Positions 11,475 through 22,936 of a stretch of 64,000 nt of DNA are shown one piece after another (positions within the stretch are counted from its first letter, which is position 1; each line of letters opens with the position of its first letter). Made by a program: the position numbers and the translations under genes. The DNA lies in contig NEEC01000008.1 of NCBI GenBank assembly GCA_002189035.1, positions 2,480,001 through 2,544,000 of the forward strand, in the 5' to 3' direction. The stretch is from Utricularia gibba (taxonomy: Eukaryota > Streptophyta > Magnoliopsida > Lamiales > Lentibulariaceae). The notes under the pieces were generated by a model. That model was not told the DNA's origin and searched no databases. It saw nothing but the letters and a program-made list of their open reading frames with translations.

Positions 11475-14400
11475 TTATTTTCCAGGCGAAGCGAACCTTA
11501 ATTTCTCTCTTTGCCTGTTAGAAATTCGATCCTTGGGAGATGATCCTTTGGCAGCCCCCGCCTGACGCATGCGCTCTGTAATTTGAGATTTGATGAAGCT
11601 CTGAGGTATTGGGAACAGGGAAGCAATATATCGGATGATAACAGTTCATGCAAAGTAAAAAACTAACACAAAAACAAAATTAAAAAAAATGAAATTGAGA
11701 GCATTCGCATAAAATGGAAATAAAATGCATAATCAAACATTATCTAGTTTAGTAGAGGAAGCAGAAATCGAAGGAACAAAAAAGGTAAGTTCTACATTCA
11801 AACTGAGACATAGACTGAACAGTATGAAGCGAGGACAAGGCCGCTCACTGTGGCTGTTTATGGAAACATAAAATCTATCACAATTCATTAAATTCTGCCT
11901 AATATTCTAAGGTGATTCATACGATGCATACACTTTGTAGCTTAGTAGTACACCACTGGTCAAATTTGTTTTTCGAGGAAGCCCAAAAAGACCAGGAGAA
12001 TGAGCCTTTAGCTTTGAACACAGTAAAAGTTAATCGAAACTAAGATACCTACACAGAGGCTGTGGTAGGATTACTGAGTCTACCAAAAGGATTCCATGGA
12101 AACTTGCAATCGTTTACATCAAGTGTTCTAAAACTATATTCATATGCGCACATTCATAAGCATGTATGAGAAAAAAGAAGACACTAGCATTGCAAAATGA
12201 AATTCTATATAACTTGCCTCTAGTTCGTTCAAGCTCTTCCGCAAGCTCTTCCTTCCATCTCCTCTGTATCTCAGAGAGCCTAGAACTACGAGGGAGACAA
12301 CATTATAATCTAACCACAGGATGATGCTTTGATGACAATTACATAAGAATGGTATCCGCATACCTAGGAGTATGTGGCTCATTTGGAGAATCAAGCCCTT
12401 CTTTAAACTCCAGAGGAGCCTGAAAGTTGACATCATCACCATTTGGTATCTGTTTAGAGCAACATCCTGGACTAGAGGTGGGCTCAGAATTGATTACGGT
12501 AGAAAACCTTCTACTTCCCACTATATTTGGAGACCCACTTTTTGGAGGCAAATTCCAATTGCTTGATACATTTTCAGGATTGCTAACACCTAGCGGACTT
12601 GGAGAACCCACAACATTTAATGATTTGTAGAAATCATATAGAGGAGTTTGCAGTTTCTTCAATTCCAAAGCCTACAGGAGTAACAGTGCATAAGCTTGAA
12701 TTAGATTCCACAAATTAGTCAAAAGATAAACCAGTAGAAAAAGAGTTTAATGGAACTGCTGGCAATATATCTGAAGAAAAGATTCAGAACCTTGGCATTA
12801 ATAATTTCCTCAGAAAATATGGCTTCACATTTCCAAGATTATATGTCACGAAACCTTTTTAAACCTGATAAAAAACCATAAGAACCTACTTTTTCCTCCA
12901 GAAATGCTCGTATTCTTGCTTCAGTTTCATCATCATCTTCTTCAGGTGCTGTTGTCCCTCTTCCCAATGCAGATCCATAACCGATCTGGCAAGAAGCTAG
13001 AGAACTAGTCCTAGGCTCGATATTTTGACTGTAACTAAAGTCAGCTCCACATTTGGTTAACATGGAATTTCCATCGAATTTGCATAGGTTTTCATCATCC
13101 GGGTCACTCACGGGATTAAAACTCTACATAAGACCATGCAGGCTACGGTTGGTATTCACAAGATCTAAAATGATTCAAGACAGTTTAGATCCGAAACTTA
13201 CATGATTGCAGTCAAAAGGAAATGAATTATCGGCCAGCTTTGTGAATGAGCTAGTCACAAGATCATCTGTATCATCAATACGACACATATCATCATCAAA
13301 GTTAACGGGTTGCCACAGAGATTCTTGATCGGAGAGCTTTGCAGGATAAACAGCAGGGCTTCTGGTATCAGCCAAAACATCGATATCCTTTATAACATTT
13401 CCACAACTATTGGGCATATGCTTTCCATAACTTCCCTGTTCATCCAGATGTTAAGCTCATTAAGGTGTGTTCGCTAGTGCTCAGAGAATACAAGCCACAG
13501 TAGTAGAGAGGCATTTCCTAACCATGTGTGTTGAGTGGTCCTGGCCTTTTCCAGTTACAAACGGATGCTGCAAAAGCAGTTAAGAAAAATGAAAACTGTG
13601 AATGAAACAATTGCCAGAAAAAACACGTGCACACAAACAATGGCACATTTTCGTCGTGCAGCAACATTTCCTTCAAGACCAAGCACTTTTAATTACCTTT
13701 AGCAACTCTGAAGCAGTAGGCCTCAATTCTGGCTCCCTGGAAAAATTTATCCCGTTCAATATGAAGAAAGTTGATGTGAAAATATAAGATTTTGGATAGC
13801 ATAATCATTCTTTTGAAGAAAGTCACACCTATAATCCAAAATTTATAGATAAAGGAACGAAAACATACTTCTGCAAGCATTTTAACAAGAAGTCCTTTGC
13901 TTCATTAGAAAGATGATCTGGTATAGGTGGATGAGATTTGGTTGTCCCGACATAAAATAGAGCAGCAACCTATCATAGTGCATCCAACTATCATAATATC
14001 AATTGATGCACATCATCGACAATGACAACTGCTTAGCAGCTGACAAGACAAAACGACAAATCATAAAGAATCAATTTAACAAATTAAACAGCACTACTAA
14101 TAAGTCGATCAAACCTCTTGATACTGCTGGCTCCAAGGAGCCTTTCCAGTGGCCATTTCAATTACAGTGCATCCAACACTCCATATATCTGCTGAGCTGA
14201 AAGATTTAGATTGAGCAGCTAATCAAGCTTTGAAAAGTAAAAAACTCAAGGTACAATAGAAAGACTTTAACTGGAATATTGTTTGCAATTATTGGGCACA
14301 AAGATTATTCTTTTGATCCTAACGTTACAACACATAGCAATCATAGATACCAAATTAAAACATGAAGGAAAACTGTGGTATGTTATCCTAAGTTTTGTCT

Positions 14401-16551
14401 TCAATATCTTAGCAAGGGCGAGTAATACATCTATTTCATCTTGACCTTATTGTTTTGATGCATGGATATATCCAAAACAGAATTATGTTGCAAACATAAA
14501 GATATTAGCCTAAAATAAGTTTTGTATGAGGGCCCATTAAAAGCACTGAAAATAGCAATACCAAAACAGAAACAACAAGAGATTAGCCAATTGAGAAAGT
14601 GCACAAACGGAAGTCTAGAGAACAGAAGAAAACAATGATAGCATCTCCAGATTCAAGAATTTTGTAGACGCATTCAACTTACTAACTGTGGCCACTTTGA
14701 ACAATGACTTCAGGTGCCATCCAGTATGGTGTTCCCTTCATTGACTTGGCACCGGTAATGGTGGCCTGAAGATGCATTTAATTCATATTATCCTCGGCAT
14801 AGTGGAGACCAAGAGCTCAGTGAGAGACAGAAATATTAGTACCAATGCTTCAACTTTCTTGGATGCTCCAAAATCAGCAAGCTTAATGCAACCCTTATTA
14901 TCGACAAGAATATTTGCTCCCTGAAGTAGCAACATAACACCCATATCTGAGCATGTGAAGGCTTTTAAGAAAATATCAAACTCGCTGCATCTGTAGCTTG
15001 TTTTTTCATTGTTTTTGCGTGTGTGTATATTTAGGACAACAGAGCATTGCTGTTTGGCACTCCTTTAATGATGCCTTTTCAGGCAAGTAAATCATTTCTA
15101 CCACTTCAAAGAAACTGCAATGATACTGGTAGATGTGTATGAAATATAATGTGATTGAATTTAACCTTCACCATAAATATAATAAAAAGCCTACGTGGTA
15201 ATAAATGGAGTTTTTGAAGGCGAACAGCATAATTTATGATAAAATGTTTTGAAATAAAAGCACAGCCAAAAGAAGAAAAATATTTAAATCGACGGAATAA
15301 CCTTGATGTCACGATGCATAATTTTGTTTGAGTGCAGGTACTCCAGTCCCAGCAACAACTGTTTTGTGTACATTCTAATAACCTAGCATATTCAATTGTG
15401 AGAAAAAAAATCAAATGCGATCCCATATTGCAGTATTTTCACCTAAAAAAAACGCAACCCATATTTGAAATTGACAGTGACATGCAAGATGTATCACCAC
15501 CATGTTTGACTTTACAAATACTAACATGAAATAGCTAATCGCTTACAGATTCAGGGAAAAACCCAAATTTTCCCAAAAGGGATGAAATAGACCCCCCTGG
15601 CACGAATTCCAGTAGTATATTAAGAGAATCCACCTCTCTTGCTGTCCCTAAGTATCTCTGCAAACAGGATAAGATACAGTTAGATCATAAACTAAAATGC
15701 AACACATGAAATTGAAGCTTTAAAAAGTTTTCTTACAACAATGTTTGGATGTGAAAGATTTTTCAGCAGATTCACTTCTTTCTCAAGCTCCATTATATAC
15801 TCCTGATGAATTCATTGCACCAAATTTCTCGTGATGTAATCAAATGATAAAAAAAGTAATGAACCACTCCCGAGCCAGAAAAACCAGTTGCATAATTAGT
15901 TCATGATGGCAAGGAATTTGATAAAGAAGTGGATGAATATGGAAAGAGACAGACAAGTAGAAGAACGTGCAATTACTTGTGTCTTATTCGATGTACCCTT
16001 AGCAGCAATTGAGACCTGCGTTAAGAAGAATAACAGCACCCATAATCAACTGATACTTTTCAGTCAGCTAAATAAGCACACTACGAGAATAAAAAAAAAA
16101 AAAAGAACCTCCTTCACGGCAAGCAATTCGCCAGAATCGAGGTTCATCCCCATGTGAACTCTTCCAAACGCGCCACAACCAATCAACTCCCCCTTCCTCC
16201 ACCGAATTGGAGGAGGCAAGCTGTCGACTTCCTTCTTCGAATGCTCATACTCCACAGTCTTCGAAGTCAACACAATCGCATCCTTGTCTAATGCCCTGGG
16301 CGGCTCATCAACGGTAACCCCTTCCATCGGCGGCAGTTGCTCCTCCTCGAGAGGCGTCAGATTCTTCCTCGCACACCGCGGAGGTGTGTCAATCCGCGGA
16401 AGCACGTGCATAGGAGGCTTAGTGAAGATTCCGATTCTCGATTTTCGAATACTCGATCCTATTCTATCCACGAAACCCCGAATCCGGTAGACTCCTCTCC
16501 TGGGAGTTTGTAAACCAGCGATTTCCTAACGGAGCCAATGAACTCCTGCAT
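11475..16551 (-). CDS. ANP1: MAP kinase kinase kinase of the NPK1/ANP family, with an apparent exon 1 frameshift
   Basis: NPK1/ANP kinases start the MAPK cascade that drives phragmoplast expansion in cytokinesis and also act in oxidative stress. About 15 exons lead from ATG at 16551 to TAA at 11475. The kinase domain is complete: GCGAFGRV loop, LLAVKEV lysine, MHRDIKGANIL catalytic loop, LADFGAS, and [10 protein letters not shown]. The C-terminus ends with the family tail [19 protein letters not shown]. The start [14 protein letters not shown] matches the NPK1 N-terminus, but its frame stops at 16458-16460, while the next conserved block ([16 protein letters not shown]) is in another frame. 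One base is missing in the G run at 16476-16479. About 45 extra, largely acidic residues precede the kinase domain. The loop has His where relatives have Tyr (GRVHMGM). The last intron begins with GC at 12216-12217. Confidence 0.88.
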
Positions 16552-17056
16552 CGCCAATCTCAGAAGACGAGAGTAAAAAACGGTAAAGTGAGCGAATGGA
16601 GTCCAGAAGACGAACACCGATGGGAGGAGAGGGAAACGAAGGGTTTGAAATTCAATTTATTTACAATTGAGCCCTGAAAATTTACAAATTGTTATTTCGG
16701 CCCCCACAGAATTTCGATTTTCGACCCTTCAACATCCAAATTGTTACTAATTGGTGGAAAATCTTTTTTCAAAATAAAGTAACCGAAATATTAGACAATG
16801 ACAATTTTTTAAAAAGAAGAAACATAATATTAATTTATTTTTTAACTAATATCTTTATTCAAAGTGTTATTTAAAAAAAAATTCACGTTATTTTTATAAT
16901 TTAATAATAATTTTAAATTAAACTTTTCTACGATGAATTGAACTGCATTCACTAATTTTTAATATTTATCATAAAATACAAAATTATTTAAATTAAATTT
17001 TTCTACAATGAAAGTGTACGGAACAAATGACATCCTGCGACTAGGAATGATGCTAC
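16552..17056. other. Spacer between the ANP-like and PPR genes
   Basis: This contains the promoter and leader of the ANP-like gene and, at the far side, the end of the PPR gene. It is AT-rich, and no clear TATA box or other element stands out. Confidence 0.5.
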
Positions 17057-18742
17057 TCAACTAGGAATCAGTGCAGTTGCAGCTACTTTCCCCTTGGCTC
17101 CTCCCATTCTCACTCTGAGTTGCTTCACATCATCCCACCTTTCTCCAGTAGCGTACACGTTGGACAACATCACTTTATATCTACACTTGTCCAAATCATC
17201 TACACAGAGATGCTTCTCTATCTCCGGGAGCAAATCAGAGTTGGGATGGTAATCACAGCAGGACAAAAGAGCACCCCATAGGCTGCAATCCGCTGTGTCT
17301 GGTAAGGATTTTATCAGATCATAAGCTTCTCGGATCTCGCCATTCATCCCAAGAAGCTTCACCATGTAAACATAATGCTGGGTTTCGGGCAGAATCCTGA
17401 ATTCTTCTGTCATTCTTCGGAAATACTCTCTGCTTTCGCTAACCAGCCCAGAATGGCAGCAAGCAGAAAGAAGCCCGGAGAAGGTGGTTCCATCTGGTTT
17501 GAGTCCCTGCCCAATCATATCATCCAATAGTTTGAATGCTTTAGAGGCATGACCATATAAACCGAGATTCGAGATCATTATATTGTATGAAACAACATTT
17601 TCTCGCGGCATGAGATTGAATACACTCATAGCTGAATTCAAGAATCCACATTTTCCATACATGTCAACAAGGGCAGAGGCGACTGGAGCCTCTGAGCTGC
17701 ATCTGTGTCTCACAGCATAGCCATGTATCTCAATTCCCGGTCTCAGAATTGGGACTTGAGCAGATGCTGAAAGTGCCCGAGCAAGAAGAACTGAATCTGG
17801 CCTTCCCCCTTCGGTTAGCATTTCCCTGAAGAGCATCAAGGCCTTGACATGATATCCAGCCTCAGATAAACCAATTATCATTGCAGACCAGGACACAAAA
17901 TCAGGTTTACGTAAATTGCGAAAAATTTCCCATGCTGAATCTATTCTCCCAAATTTCAAATACATACTCACAATTGAACTAACCACATGATCATTCAAAA
18001 TCAAACCATATCTTACACAAAAGCCAAAGATCATTTCACCAACGATAACAAAATCCTGATAAGGTAGGCCGACATTCAATGCAACCATTGTACGCTCATC
18101 AGGCCGAATTCCCTTATGTTGCATTGAAACAAACAACTGGATCCCACTCTTCCAATCCCGACAACTACAATAACCAGAGATCATTGCATTCAACAATACT
18201 AAATCGGGTTTATCAATACCCTGAAAGACATGTATGGCTTCACCAACCAAACTCAGCTTGGAATAACACCTTACAAACGTACTGGCACAAACTAAATCAT
18301 GTCCAAATCCATAAGTAATAGAACTGCAATGTACCTTTCTCAAAGAGTTGACATCCAATACATCTGCACAAGCCCGTGCAAGACATGCAAAAGTATGACT
18401 ATCTGGGTTAACATCAGAGCCCAGAAGACTTTTAAATTGCACAAAAGCATGCTTAAACATATGTGCACGTGCATAGCCTCTAATGATGCTGTTCCATAGA
18501 TAAACAGTTCGCTGAGAACTCACCTCAAATAGGCAGCGGCCAGTTTCGATATCGTTGTTAGAGGCATAAAACGCAACAACTTTAGTTACGTAAAAGGGGT
18601 TGCCACAGAGACAGCTCTTCATCATCAACCCATGGAGAATTCGTGTTGTCGGGAGGGATTGATTGGGCTTTGTGAGTTCCCGACAAAGTGATTTCAGAAT
18701 GATGTTCATTAACTGAGAAAGGAAAGGTGATAACTTGAACAA
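17057..18742 (-). CDS. PLS-class pentatricopeptide repeat protein, close to At1g64310
   Basis: PPR proteins bind organellar RNA in a sequence-specific way; plant PLS-class members act in mitochondria or chloroplasts. The intronless frame gives 561 residues from ATG at 18742. Tandem PPR units are visible throughout, for example YLWNSIIRGYARAHMFKHAF, VLLNAMISGYCSCRDWKSGI, VSWSAMIIGLSEAGYHVKAL and VSYNIMISNLGLYGHASKAF. The end has the E-type region (SLWGALLSCCDYH, then YKVMLSNVYATGERWDDV), and no DYW deaminase domain follows. A start at the next Met, residue 12, is also possible. The resemblance to At1g64310 is from memory of that protein. The gene is divergent from CDC73, and its upstream sequence is a decayed CDC73 fragment. 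Confidence 0.92.
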   Translation of the reverse strand: MFKLSPFLSQLMNIILKSLCRELTKPNQSLPTTRILHGLMMKSCLCGNPFYVTKVVAFYASNNDIETGRCLFEVSSQRTVYLWNSIIRGYARAHMFKHAFVQFKSLLGSDVNPDSHTFACLARACADVLDVNSLRKVHCSSITYGFGHDLVCASTFVRCYSKLSLVGEAIHVFQGIDKPDLVLLNAMISGYCSCRDWKSGIQLFVSMQHKGIRPDERTMVALNVGLPYQDFVIVGEMIFGFCVRYGLILNDHVVSSIVSMYLKFGRIDSAWEIFRNLRKPDFVSWSAMIIGLSEAGYHVKALMLFREMLTEGGRPDSVLLARALSASAQVPILRPGIEIHGYAVRHRCSSEAPVASALVDMYGKCGFLNSAMSVFNLMPRENVVSYNIMISNLGLYGHASKAFKLLDDMIGQGLKPDGTTFSGLLSACCHSGLVSESREYFRRMTEEFRILPETQHYVYMVKLLGMNGEIREAYDLIKSLPDTADCSLWGALLSCCDYHPNSDLLPEIEKHLCVDDLDKCRYKVMLSNVYATGERWDDVKQLRVRMGGAKGKVAATALIPS

Positions 18743-18780
18743 AAAACCTCATAGCATATCAATTATCAACTCAGATTCAA

Positions 18781-19113
18781 CACCATTCATAGGTCCTCAG
18801 AACAAAATTGTACGCATATGTGACGAGATTAGGTTTGTGTCCTGTTACTCGTTCCCCGGTTCCATTGAAACTGCCTACGGCTGAAAGCATGTTGGCTGCT
18901 ACACTCTCGAAGCCCTATTTCACTTCATCACCAATCAGCCCCTCTCTTGGATAGGAAGAATCTCCTCGATTACCTCACCAGAAAAGTTCAAACTTCCGCC
19001 TCCGTCATTCCTTTCGATTTTCCGCCTCCGCCGCAATATTCATGCATCTCAAATTTCCACCGCCCGCAGAGTAGACGCTGTTTCCGAGTCCGAATGCTGA
19101 TGCGGGTAGTTTT
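18781..19113 (+). pseudogene. Truncated, decayed copy of CDC73 exon 1
   Basis: This stretch aligns by eye with 19286-19674 of the intact gene. Shared blocks include acaaaattgt, gctacactct, agccctatttcacttcatca, ttggataggaagaat, caaacttccgcctccgtc and aatgctgatgcgggtagt. The reading frame begins like the gene (KIVR.CDEI.F) but meets TGA after ETAYG, where the gene continues with CSK. A block of about 60 bases between the Gln-rich helix and LDRKNLLDY is deleted, and further small indels follow. The initiator ATG region is not recognisable. It lies head-to-tail about 130 bases before the real gene and about 40 bases from the PPR start codon, on the opposite strand to the PPR gene. Confidence 0.85.
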
Positions 19114-19247
19114 CTAGGGATTTAAAGTTTCAAGCAAACTGTAATTAACAGTGTTTATATATTTCTTTTTCTATTTTATATATTTTTAAAAATCAGGGAA
19201 CTGTAGAGAAGAGAGAGAGAGCTTGGGGTTCTACCGGCGATTTTGCA

Positions 19248-20940
19248 ATGGATCCGCTGAGCCTTCTCCGGGAGTACACAATTCAGAAGTCTCTGGACAA
19301 AATTGTTCGCGTGGGGGACGAGATCAAGTTTGGGTCTCGTTACTCTTTCCCGGCAGCCATTGAAACATTCTATTGCTCAAAGCACGTTGGCCGCTACACT
19401 CTGGAAGCCCTATTTCACTTCATCACCAACCAGCACCTCAAGCACACTGATTACCTTCAGAATGCCACCTCCCTTCGTATTCCTGCTGTCACTTTTTTGG
19501 ATAGGAAGAATCTTCTCGATTACCTCACCGGAAAAGTCCAAACTTCCGCCTCCGTCGTTCCTTTTGATTTGCCGCCTCCGCCGCAAAACATTCACTCATC
19601 TAAAATCTCTAACGCCAGCAGCGTAGACCCTGCTCCCGAATCCGAGACCAATGCTGATGCGGGTAGTTTGGAGGCTGGAACCAACGTAATGGAGATGATT
19701 TTGGCCAAGGAGAAGCCGATAAAGGATAGGGATGCAATGCTGCTGGCTTTTAAGAAGCGGGATTTCTACAGTGTCTTAACTGCAGCTTTGAAACGGGACG
19801 AGGAGAGGCAAAAGCTAGAAGCTTTACAGAGAACAGACAATATTGTGGCGAAGAACAGAATTGAGAGCAGAGGATTTGGTGAGGAGGTTACAAAAATGCG
19901 CAAGACTGGAGAAGGCGTTCCAATTATTTTGGTCCCAAGCGCGTTTGCGACTCTTATCACTATATATAATGTCAAAGAATTTTTGGAGGATGGGGTATTT
20001 ATTCCGACAGATGTGAAGCTGAAGCAGATGAAAGGGGGGCAGAAGCCTGATTGTGTAACCGTCCATAAGAAGTTCAGCAGGGATCGAGTGGCTGCAGCCT
20101 ATGAGGTTCGAGACAAGCCTTCAGCTCTTAAAACAGATGACTGGGATCGTGTTGTTGCAGTATTTGTGCTTGGAAAAGAATGGCAATTCAAAGACTGGCC
20201 CTTCAAGGATCATGTGGAGATCTTCAATAAGAGTGAGTTGTTCCGCTTTTGTCTTCCGTTTTTTAGAATTTTGGTAGGGAATGGTTCCTTCAGGCTTTGA
20301 TTTGTGATAATAACTTAAAAGTTATACTACGGTTACAGGTTAGAAGTTGCTTTCTGTTTTTTTGTGTGTGTGTGTAATGACATGCTTTTCATATGCTTTT
20401 GAACTAATATTGTTGGTAATTTCCGTATGAACGGAACTGAAGCCAGACTATTCGAAGTAATGGCTTATATGCTTGGTTGGCCAGGGTTTGAATCCAAGTA
20501 TTTGCATGAAAAGTGTGGAAAAGAAAGGCAGCTGAATCTTTCTAAATGCAGCATTTAGCAAAAGAAAAAAAAGAAAAAGACAATCAGAAATCTGATTTGG
20601 TGTCTTTCTTGTTACTGATGCGTACATGACTTGTGGGTAGGTAGACCATGTTGCTGATCTGTGCTTTTTTACTTCACTATAGTTCTTGGGTTTTACTTGC
20701 GCTTTGAGGATGACAGTGTTGAATCAGCAAAAACTGTAAAGCAGTGGAACGTGAAGATAATTTCAGTAAGCATAACCATCTCCGAGTTCTTTCATCAACT
20801 CTGTCTTTTGGTAATAGATTTGACTCTTATCTTTCACATTTGGATTGCAGATCAGCAAAAACAAACGCCACCAGGATAGGGCTGCAGCACTTGAGGTGTG
20901 GGATAAACTGGAAGAATTCATGCGGTCTCGACTGCGATAG
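19248..20940 (+). CDS. CDC73: CDC73/parafibromin homologue, PAF1 complex subunit
   Basis: CDC73 is a subunit of the nuclear PAF1 complex, which couples RNA polymerase II elongation to histone marks; in Arabidopsis it supports FLC expression. Three exons fit GT-AG rules and keep phase: 19248-20232, 20683-20765 and 20851-20940. They encode 385 residues, slightly shorter than the Arabidopsis protein. The N-terminus MDPLSLLREYTI, YSFPAAIET and the TLEALFHFITNQHLKH block are family features. The C-terminal Ras-like domain is seen in VPIILVPSAFATLITIYNVK, DRVVAVFVLGKEWQFKDWP and ILGFYLRFEDDSVE. The final exon ends KRHQDRAAALEVWDKLEEFM. The linker in the middle is charged and low in conservation. 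Identification is firm. Confidence 0.95.
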
Positions 20941-22936
20941 TAGGGTGAGAAAATTTTCTTCAAGAGATTTTCCCAAGTTAACTCTTTGAAATGCACTTTT
21001 TCTATACTGCACACTGACTCGCGTGCCTTCTTATTTGAGCCACAACAGTTCAATGTTTTTCTTATGGAATCCGCCTTCATCATCGTTTGGGTGCATCTTT
21101 ATTTTGAGTAAAAGCTATGGTAAAAAAAATAATAATTCTCACTTGGAGTGCCCATTTCAAGGGAATGAATCAGGAACCGAAGTTGTAGGTTTGTTCCCAC
21201 ATTTCTGCGAAGCATGCCATCTTACTTGTTTACTTTGAGCTGGATAAATAAAGTCATTACTCTTCCCAAGTGGAAATTCAGCCAATCTTCTCCCTCTATA
21301 CTTACTTGTAAGGCATCTGGAACATTTCTCGCAGGCGAGGCAGTCATCCTGTTGGTTTGACTAATACCAAGCATGCTGCACATGTCACTTGAAGAGAAAC
21401 TGCCCACAGATTGAAAGACTACAGGTAGGCTCCAAGGGGGCTCGCTTGTGTGTACATGCAGCTGAAACAAAGGTCGACTTAGTGCACTTAGAAGACTTCT
21501 CTCCAGTGACTGGATGACCTGGGCGATTAAAAGAATTGGCCCCTTCATCAAGGTAGCCTAGTAGTTAGTATGAGAATGTTTTCAAAGGTTGTTTAGTAGC
21601 CAAAATGAACAACATACTCAATGATACTTCAACCAGGCAGAGACCATGTCAATTTACATCAGCATTCCTGAACTTTTCCTCTTTATTCCTTGGCAAAGTT
21701 TCTCGGCATTTTGTTCTCTCAATGGCAACTCATCCTAGTTGCGAAACTTGATGCTCATATGCTGGTTGACATCTTCTCCTTCTGAAAATAATTTTTCACT
21801 GTGAGCCATGGTTTTCTAACCTTGTTAGGCAAAGGCCATTTATAAAAATGGTAATTCATACACTTATTTCTCACATATTAAATTAAAATATTATATTACA
21901 GGTGGATAATTTTCTCATACACTTTTTGATACATGATCAAATTTATAATTCATCCAAAACATTTCATATGGTTACTCCCATGATTCTATTTGAAAATAGC
22001 CATGTTTTGCGTGAACACATGTGACAATTAACATGACATAAATTACACTATAAAGTATGATAATGGACTAAAAATGATTCATAACGTGAGTAATGTTACA
22101 TAAAAATGAAAAAAATTGAATATATCTTGTAAAATATTATTAGATCGAATATAATTAAATTGTTAATAATTTAATATGCTTTTTTATAATAGATTAAAAT
22201 AAATAATCTATATGACAGCTCAGAATCTCCCATATAATGAGATTTTATTATATTTATATATCTAATTTTTTTAGGGAGGAGCGCCGTAATATTTTCTTAG
22301 GACCGTAGGGTGAGTCAAACTCTAAAGTCAACATTGAAGATGACCAAATTATTGCCCCTTGAACCTACGCTTCCAAAATATTTTAATATAATATTATATT
22401 TGCGCAGCTCTACTAACCTACACATTTTATTTGGTGTACGTTATACTATTATTTATTTTTTGTGTGTATTTACAAAGACATTCATTACAATAATCCCCAA
22501 AATAAAATTATTTATGTTTCTAATGCGAGGAGCATATTGGGAAAAAATTGTGGGGCGTAAAAGAATTTCTTTAAAAAGGCGGGGCAAATTTGGCAGGATT
22601 TTTTTTTCCGCGGATTTTCCAAGCTGTCTCTTACCAGCATTTCCTTAAACAAACAAATGTTAAATGTCTTGTCTTCCCTCCCAATCTCACTTCTAACGTT
22701 GCCCTTGCAATCCACATCCCATGGACAACAACTGCAGTAGCAGCAGGTGTATGTGATAGCGTTTGTGCGGTGCGCTCTTTTGCTTCTGGGTGGCGTCTCA
22801 CTCATGTATTAGAAGGTGAAGGGAGAAGGAAAACCTTTGAGTTCTTGAAGTTTCTTCACTTGTCGTTAGTTTTTTTCTGGTCATAGAAAGGAAATGATTC
22901 GGAGGGGAGAATGGAAGTGAGGATTCTGCAAGTAAT
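20941..22936. other. Spacer between CDC73 and the TSO1-like gene
   Basis: The first few hundred bases are probably the CDC73 3' untranslated region. From about 21840 to 22500 it is strongly AT-rich. ORFs at 21023-21238, 21222-21551 (-) and 22310-22886 have no recognisable domain. The last part should hold the promoter and leader of the TSO1-like gene. Confidence 0.5.

Noticed and set aside
20473-20497. tRNA T-arm-like GGTTTGAATCC
   Set aside because: No acceptor stem, D-arm or anticodon arm can be formed around it.
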